A stretch of DNA of 64,000 nucleotides from Rhodospirillales bacterium (lineage in GTDB: Bacteria > Pseudomonadota > Alphaproteobacteria > Micavibrionales > Micavibrionaceae): positions 1,488,001 to 1,552,000 of the forward strand of contig CP060239.1 in NCBI GenBank assembly GCA_023898785.1, in the 5' to 3' direction. Positions 59,313-64,000 of the stretch are shown here, in pieces. The position numbers and the translations under genes were made by a program. Each line of letters starts with the position of its first letter. Positions within the stretch are counted from its first letter, which is position 1. The notes beneath the pieces were generated by a model. The model did no database searches and was not told where the DNA came from. It was given only the letters and a program-made list of their open reading frames with translations.

Positions 59313-61472
59313 CTATTGTCCCTTTGCGCGTTCGACGCTGGAAATAATCGGCGTTGCGCGCAGAGCGGCTATGATGTTGCTTAAATGTTTGGTATCGTTG
59401 ACATACACATCAACCAGAATTTGCCAGAAATCGACCGAACGGCTGGTGATTTTCAGATTCGTGATATTGCCGCCATTCGAAGCGATCACCGTTGAAAGCG
59501 TGGCCAGTGTACCCGGCTCGTTCTGCAATGTTATATTAATGCGCCCCACATGTGCTTCCGGACTATCGGGTCCTTCGCCCCAGGAAACATCCAGCCAGCG
59601 CTCTGGTGTGTCAGCAAAGGTTTCCAGCGTTTCACAATCAATAGTGTGGATGGTCACGCCTTTTCCTGTCGTCACGATTCCCACAATCCGGTCACCGGGA
59701 AGCGGATGACAACACCGCGCAAAATGCACGGCCATGCCGGGAATAAGCCCCTTGATCGGCATTGGCGCATCAGATCCGCTTAAAGGACGGACCATTACGG
59801 CTTGATCCATATCAGCTGACGGACGCTTGGCAATCGCGGTTTTATGCGCCGGAAAAATAGCCTTAAAAGCATCGCGCGCCACCAGAGTCCCGGAACCTAT
59901 GCGCGCATAAATATCATCATTTTCTTCGGCTTTGAATTGTTTCAAAATGCCGCTTACGCCTTTTTCGCTAAACTCATAGCCTTCCTGGCGAAAAATCTTT
60001 TGCAGCATCGCTTTGCCCAGCGTGACATATTCATTGCGCTGCCGGTTGCGTACGAATTTTCGGATATGCGAGCGAGCCTTCCCCGTAACCACAAAACGTT
60101 CCCACGTCGGAGAAGGTTGCTGCGTTTTCGAAGTTATGATATCGACCTGATCCCCATTGGCCAGGCGCGTATTAAGCGGGGCAATACGGCCATTGATTTT
60201 GGCGCCGACACAGCGATCCCCAATATCAGAGTGAATGGCATAGGCAAAATCAATCGGTGTTGCGCCCGAAGGCAGCTCAATCAAGTCACCTTTTGGAGAG
60301 AAGGCAAAGACATGTTCCTGAAACAATTCCAGCTTTGTATTTTCCCAAAAATCTTCAGGTTGCTGTTCCTGTTCGAGAATCTCCAAAAGTTCCCGCAGCC
60401 AGCGGTATTTTTTAACATCCTGAACCATGGGCTGGCCGCCCTGTTTATAGGCCCAGTGTGCGGCAACTCCCATGTCGGCCTGATAGTGCATTTCGCTGGT
60501 ACGGATCTGAATCTCAATGCGTTGGCGCGCCGGACCCATCACGGTGGTGTGGATGGAACGATAGCCGTTGGGCTTGGGCGTGGAAATATAATCCTTAAAC
60601 CGTCCAGGAATAGAAGGATAATGGCTATGGATAAGGCCAAGCGTAGCATAGCATTGCTCAACGCTACCCACCACAATGCGAAAAGCCATGATGTCGGAGA
60701 GCTGTTCAAAGGCCACATTTTTACGCTGCATTTTCTTCCAGATCGAGTAACCGGTTTTTTCCCGGCCTGAAATTTCAGCCTTTATACCGACATCTTCGAG
60801 AGATTTTTTAAGTTCTGCAATGATGTCATCGACTAAATCGGTGCCCTCAGCACGCAGAAAGGCCAAGCGCTTGGCAATACTTTCACGCGCTTCAGGATTG
60901 AGAATCGAAAAAGCGAGATCTTCCAACTCGCCTTTGATTTTATGGACGCCGATGCGTTCGGCTAGCGGCACGTAAATCTCAAGCGTTTCCAGCGCAATGC
61001 GGCGGCGCTTTTCAGGGTTTTTAATCCCTTCAATTGTGCGCATGTTATGCAGACGGTCAGCCAGCTTGACAAGCAATACGCGAATATCTTCGGACATAGC
61101 CAGCAGCAATTTACGAAAGTTTTCCGCCTGCTTGCCCTCGACTGTTTTGCTTTCAATCCGGGTGAGTTTACTCACCCCGTCAACAAGATCGGCGACTTCA
61201 CAGCCGAATTTATCTTTAAGATCGTCATAGGTCGCATCGGTATCTTCAATCGTATCGTGCAAAATAGCCGTCAGAATACTGCCCAGATCCAACTTCATTT
61301 CCGCCAAAATACTCGCCACGGCGACCGGATGAGTATAATACGGCTCTCCCGATGATCGGGTCTGGCCTTCGTGCTTATCCTTGGCAAACGCAATCGCGGC
61401 CTCAACAATTTGTGGGTTGAAGTCGGGATTGTAGCTTTTGATTTTATCCACAAGAGGTGGAAGATCTGTCAT
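59313..61472 (-). CDS. rsh: Bifunctional (p)ppGpp synthetase/hydrolase (RelA/SpoT homologue)
   Basis: The N-terminal HD hydrolase has YYTHPVAVA and AILHDTIED (His-Asp and Glu-Asp), and the synthetase has FRIVVGSVEQCYATLG and GRFKDYISTPKPNGYRSIHT. TGS (VFAFSPKGDLIELPSGATPI) and C-terminal ACT domains complete the 719-residue protein. Both catalytic halves look intact, so it makes and breaks (p)ppGpp, as the single RSH enzyme of Alphaproteobacteria does. rpoZ lies upstream on the same strand, the conserved order. Confidence 0.95.
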   Translation of the reverse strand: MTDLPPLVDKIKSYNPDFNPQIVEAAIAFAKDKHEGQTRSSGEPYYTHPVAVASILAEMKLDLGSILTAILHDTIEDTDATYDDLKDKFGCEVADLVDGVSKLTRIESKTVEGKQAENFRKLLLAMSEDIRVLLVKLADRLHNMRTIEGIKNPEKRRRIALETLEIYVPLAERIGVHKIKGELEDLAFSILNPEARESIAKRLAFLRAEGTDLVDDIIAELKKSLEDVGIKAEISGREKTGYSIWKKMQRKNVAFEQLSDIMAFRIVVGSVEQCYATLGLIHSHYPSIPGRFKDYISTPKPNGYRSIHTTVMGPARQRIEIQIRTSEMHYQADMGVAAHWAYKQGGQPMVQDVKKYRWLRELLEILEQEQQPEDFWENTKLELFQEHVFAFSPKGDLIELPSGATPIDFAYAIHSDIGDRCVGAKINGRIAPLNTRLANGDQVDIITSKTQQPSPTWERFVVTGKARSHIRKFVRNRQRNEYVTLGKAMLQKIFRQEGYEFSEKGVSGILKQFKAEENDDIYARIGSGTLVARDAFKAIFPAHKTAIAKRPSADMDQAVMVRPLSGSDAPMPIKGLIPGMAVHFARCCHPLPGDRIVGIVTTGKGVTIHTIDCETLETFADTPERWLDVSWGEGPDSPEAHVGRINITLQNEPGTLATLSTVIASNGGNITNLKITSRSVDFWQILVDVYVNDTKHLSNIIAALRATPIISSVERAKGQ

Positions 61473-61570
61473 TGCACACTAAACCTGTCGGCCATATTAA
61501 ATTTTTTTAAGCGTTAAATCTAACATGGATCGTATTGGAAAGCATGAATATAAATCGTAAAAGCCGTACG

Positions 61571-61596
61571 TAAAAAAGGCCGGAAAATCCGGCCTT
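61571..61596 (-). terminator. Intrinsic terminator of rpoZ
   Basis: On the minus strand, GGCCGGA and TCCGGCC form a seven-base-pair stem with a short loop and a T6 run follows. It lies 24 bases after the rpoZ stop and separates it from rsh. Confidence 0.85.
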
Positions 61597-61619
61597 CCAA
61601 ATTCATGATTAGGCGAAGA

Positions 61620-62024
61620 CTATTCTTCCTCTGCCGGAGCGCCGCCAGCCATGTCTTCCAAAGAAGGCTCATCATCCTGAGCGATGTCTTCTTCTGCATA
61701 CATCCCAGAAGCGCCAGCTTTACCATGATTGCTCGCGATTGTGCCCCATTCTTCCTCACCATCCATTAGGTCAATGCTTTCATCTTCTTCTTCATAAGCG
61801 ATCATGCGTTGGTGAGAACGTACGAGCTCTTCTTTCAGTGTTTCGACTTCAACGGTTTGCTCAGCAATTTCACGTAAGGCCACAACTGTGTTTTTGTCGT
61901 TCTCGCGCTCAATCGTCAGAGCGGCGCCGGAGCCGATTTTACGCGCTCTTTGCGCCGCGACCATCACAAGCTCAAAGCGGTTATCAACTTTATCAATACA
62001 ATCTTCAACGGTTACGCGGGCCAT
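61620..62024 (-). CDS. rpoZ: RNA polymerase omega subunit
   Basis: The core is the 1-85 region: MARVTVEDCIDKVDNRFELV and AQRARKIGSGAAL, ALREIAEQTV. Omega aids assembly of RNA polymerase and (p)ppGpp binding. An acidic tail of about 50 residues (EEEDESIDLMDGEEEW onward) extends it to 134 residues. rsh follows 150 bases downstream past a terminator, so the two are probably separate units. Confidence 0.94.
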   Translation of the reverse strand: MARVTVEDCIDKVDNRFELVMVAAQRARKIGSGAALTIERENDKNTVVALREIAEQTVEVETLKEELVRSHQRMIAYEEEDESIDLMDGEEEWGTIASNHGKAGASGMYAEEDIAQDDEPSLEDMAGGAPAEEE

Positions 62025-62133
62025 TCGTTACTTCCTCATCTAAACTTTCAGAACTTGAAGGCCGATATATAGGCAGTTTTGAGTTTAAAAGCAAGCCCCT
62101 TGACGTTTCAGGGATATTGACGATGATGGGGCG

Positions 62134-62757
62134 ATGAAAACCCCTGACCTGAATTGCCGGTTTTGCCCACGTTTATTCGAGTTCCGCGCTCAGAATAAAG
62201 ACAAATTCCCCGATAAATTCAATGCACCCGTCCCGTCTTTCGGCGATCTGAACGCGCAAGTGCTGGTCGTAGGCCTCGCGCCGGGGCTTAAAGGTGCGAA
62301 TTTTTCCGGGCGCCCCTTTACCGGCGATTATGCCGGGGATTTGCTGTATGCGACCTTGCTGAAATTTGGCTTTGCGCGTGGGGAATATGCCAGGCATAAA
62401 GATGACGGACTGGAATTGGTGGATTGCCGTGTAACCAACGCGGTGCGCTGCGTCCCACCGGAAAACAAACCGACAACAGATGAGATGAATACCTGCCGGG
62501 ATTTCCTTAAAAGTGAAATTGCCGCGATGCCCAATCTCCGCACCATCCTTTCACTGGGGCTGATCTCGCATAATGCGGTGCTCAAAATATTCGGCCATAA
62601 AATTTCGGCTTTTAAGTTTGCCCATGGCGCGCACCATCACTTAAATGACCGGTTTACACTCGTCGATTCGTATCATTGCTCACGCTACAACACCCAAACA
62701 AAACGTCTGACGACGGAAATGTTTGAAACGATATTCTCGTCATTGCGAGGAGTGTAA
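62134..62757 (+). CDS. Uracil-DNA glycosylase, family 5 (UDGb-like)
   Basis: The 207-residue protein has the N-terminal Fe-S Cys pair CRFC (C8, C11) with two more Cys near 90-100 (VDCRVTNAVRCVP), motif A GLAPGLKGANFSGRPFTGD and the motif SYHCSRYNTQTKRLT near 180. This fits family 5 glycosylases, which excise uracil and hypoxanthine. The C-terminal SSLRGV is encoded by a dispersed repeat that starts inside the gene, so the protein end was probably replaced. Confidence 0.85.
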   Translation: MKTPDLNCRFCPRLFEFRAQNKDKFPDKFNAPVPSFGDLNAQVLVVGLAPGLKGANFSGRPFTGDYAGDLLYATLLKFGFARGEYARHKDDGLELVDCRVTNAVRCVPPENKPTTDEMNTCRDFLKSEIAAMPNLRTILSLGLISHNAVLKIFGHKISAFKFAHGAHHHLNDRFTLVDSYHCSRYNTQTKRLTTEMFETIFSSLRGV

Positions 62758-62831
62758 CGACGAAGCAATCCATTCGTGTCCGTTAGGGTGAAAACTGGAT
62801 TGCCGCGCTCCTTTCAGTCGCTCGCAATGAT
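62737..62831. repeat. Dispersed palindromic repeat, copy 4
   Basis: TCGTCATTGCGAGGAGTGTA opens it, AAGCAATCC and TGGATTGCCGCGC lie inside, and GTCGCTCGCAATGAT closes it. Its left arm encodes the last residues and the stop of the uracil-glycosylase gene, and its right arm ends eight bases before the leuA stop. Confidence 0.88.
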
Positions 62832-62838
62832 ATTGAAA

Positions 62839-64000
62839 TCAAGGCGCAAGGGCTTCGCCCGCAGTTTGCGGGTTCATGCTCTCGCGCTTGGTCAGCAGCT
62901 TGTTCAGCGCATGGATATACGCCCGCGCGCTGGCCACCAGCGTATCGGCATCCGCGCCCTGACCGTTCACCGTCTTGCCGTCTTCTTCAAGACGCACCGT
63001 GACCTCGGCCTGCGCATCCGTCCCGCCGGTCACCGCATGAACCTGATAAAGCTGCAGCCGGGCGCCCTCATGCGGCAGTATTTCGCGAATAGCTTTGAAA
63101 ATAGCGTCAACAGGCCCGTTACCTTCCACACGCGCGCATTTCTCTTCGCCATCGATTTTAACGCAAAGCTCAGCAATTTGCGGACCCTGAGACCCGGCCT
63201 GCACCTGTAACGATACAAAACGTACCGTTTCGTTTTCTCTTATAACCTCATCCTCAACCAAAGCAATCAGGTCATCTTCAAAGATTTCCTTTTTCCTGTC
63301 TGCCAGCGATTTAAAACGCACAAACGCGTCTTGAAAGGCTTGCTCACCCAGATCAAAGCCCAGCTCTTGAAGCTTGTTTTTAAACGCAGCCCGGCCTGAG
63401 TGTTTCGCCATCACCAGTTTGGATTCATTAAGCCCGACGCTTTCCGGCGTCATGATCTCATAGGTCTGGTTGTTCTTAAGCATACCGTCCTGATGAATGC
63501 CGCTGGCATGCGCAAAGGCATTCGCCCCGACAATCGCTTTGTTTGGCTGCACCGAAAAGCCGGTGATGGTCGAAAGCGTCCGCGAAGTTTTGGTAATGCG
63601 CGTGGTCTCAATTCCGGTTTTATAGGGCAGCGCATCGGCGCGGGTGCGCAAAGTCATGACAATTTCCTCCAGCGCCGCATTCCCCGCGCGCTCGCCAATA
63701 CCGTTAATCGTGCATTCAACCTGCCGTGCGCCGTTCTGTACGCCTGCCAGCGAGTTCGCCACAGCCAGCCCCAAATCATTATGGCAGTGAGTCGAAATAA
63801 TCGCCTTGTCGATATTGGGCACGCGCTCAAACAGCATTTTGATCTGGCGGCCATATTCTTCAGGGACAGCATAACCCACCGTATCGGGAATATTGATCGT
63901 GGTCGCCCCGGCGGCAATCGCCGTTTCAACGCATTGGCACAGGAAATCATCTTCTGTGCGGCTGGCGTCTTCTGCGCTCCATTCCACATCATCAGTAAAG
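62839..64000 (-). CDS. leuA: 2-isopropylmalate synthase (5' end outside the window)
   Basis: LeuA condenses acetyl-CoA and 2-oxoisovalerate, the first step of leucine synthesis. The visible part contains the metal-site motif IISTHCHNDLGLAVAN, INGIGERAGNAALEE, the flexible region GIHQDGML, and the C-terminal allosteric domain (FVSLQVQAGSQGPQIAEL). The frame continues past position 64000; the segment FTDDVEWSAEDA at the edge matches the usual LeuA sequence, so the true start lies outside. About 387 residues of roughly 520 are present. Confidence 0.94.
   Translation of the reverse strand, partial: FTDDVEWSAEDASRTEDDFLCQCVETAIAAGATTINIPDTVGYAVPEEYGRQIKMLFERVPNIDKAIISTHCHNDLGLAVANSLAGVQNGARQVECTINGIGERAGNAALEEIVMTLRTRADALPYKTGIETTRITKTSRTLSTITGFSVQPNKAIVGANAFAHASGIHQDGMLKNNQTYEIMTPESVGLNESKLVMAKHSGRAAFKNKLQELGFDLGEQAFQDAFVRFKSLADRKKEIFEDDLIALVEDEVIRENETVRFVSLQVQAGSQGPQIAELCVKIDGEEKCARVEGNGPVDAIFKAIREILPHEGARLQLYQVHAVTGGTDAQAEVTVRLEEDGKTVNGQGADADTLVASARAYIHALNKLLTKRESMNPQTAGEALAP

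Noticed and set aside
59844..60770. A 308-residue plus-strand frame opposite rsh
   Set aside because: It is the shadow of the conserved RSH coding sequence, with a composition typical of antisense reading.
62776..63210. A 144-residue plus-strand frame opposite the leuA 3' end
   Set aside because: It is antisense to the conserved LeuA allosteric domain and begins in a repeat.
1..64000. CRISPR arrays or prophage
   Set aside because: No regularly spaced direct repeats and no phage structural, lysis or integrase genes were seen; the repeats found are scattered single palindromes.

Overview
The window is a 64 kb stretch of an alphaproteobacterial chromosome of moderate GC content, dense in housekeeping genes. 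The assignment rests on the gene set and order: a GcrA cell-cycle regulator, a TIGR02300/FYDLN acidic-tail protein, a single bifunctional RelA/SpoT beside rpoZ, the acpS-lepB-rnc-era block, rpsF-rpsR-rplI-dnaB-alr, an MlaEF lipid-transport pair and CPA-type GcrA/FNR-style regulation. The order within the class cannot be fixed from the sequence alone. No plasmid, prophage or CRISPR signature was seen.

Layout. 1-7.1 kb: ribosomal proteins S6, S18 and L9, replicative helicase DnaB, alanine racemase, a VanX-like D-Ala-D-Ala dipeptidase on the minus strand, then mlaE-mlaF. 7.1-11.8 kb: an inverted-repeat element, PBP1A, an SDR, a HAD hydrolase and an unknown protein. 11.8-18.6 kb: pheS and pheT, separated by a GNAT gene and two minus-strand proteins with peptidoglycan-binding-like repeats. 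18.6-22.3 kb: an accessory islet with an IS630 remnant, a small lipoprotein, yjdM and an AT-rich two-gene cassette whose second gene (Shedu/DUF4263-like C-terminus) is split by an IS3-family element. 22.3-24.6 kb: thiC behind a TPP riboswitch, with a tautomerase-family gene in between. 24.7-28.2 kb: GNAT, SCO1, SCP2 and a coiled-coil exported protein; the last two lie between 55-bp inverted repeats. 28.2-36.0 kb: a minus-strand beta-oxidation run (thiolase, FadN-like, acyl-CoA dehydrogenase) with unknown genes interspersed. 36.2-39.1 kb: the FYDLN protein, prmA, and a three-gene minus operon with a DUF4919 protein.

39.2-47.1 kb: tuf preceded by two tRNA-Gly genes and a tRNA fragment, a polysaccharide deacetylase with glucokinase, a VIT/CCC1 transporter, a MoeB-rhodanese protein, a UbiH-type monooxygenase, and an overlapping bioC/BioH-like pair. 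47.2-50.1 kb: anaerobic ribonucleotide reductase nrdD-nrdG behind an FNR-type box and two NrdR boxes. 50.2-64 kb: fadD, a double cold-shock protein, gcrA, era-rnc-lepB-acpS, a DUF2062 protein, apt, a cation/proton antiporter, rsh, rpoZ, a family-5 uracil-DNA glycosylase, and leuA running off the right edge.

Together the genes describe a facultative heterotroph: fatty-acid activation and beta-oxidation (fadD, fadN, thiolase, acyl-CoA dehydrogenase), a cytochrome-oxidase assembly factor and quinone-type monooxygenase for respiration, an oxygen-regulated class III RNR for anaerobic dNTP supply, and stringent-response and cell-cycle control. The most unusual structure is in the non-coding DNA: several families of dispersed palindromic repeats sit at gene ends and sometimes encode the last residues of proteins. 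One copy is nested inside another repeat, which exposes its exact borders.
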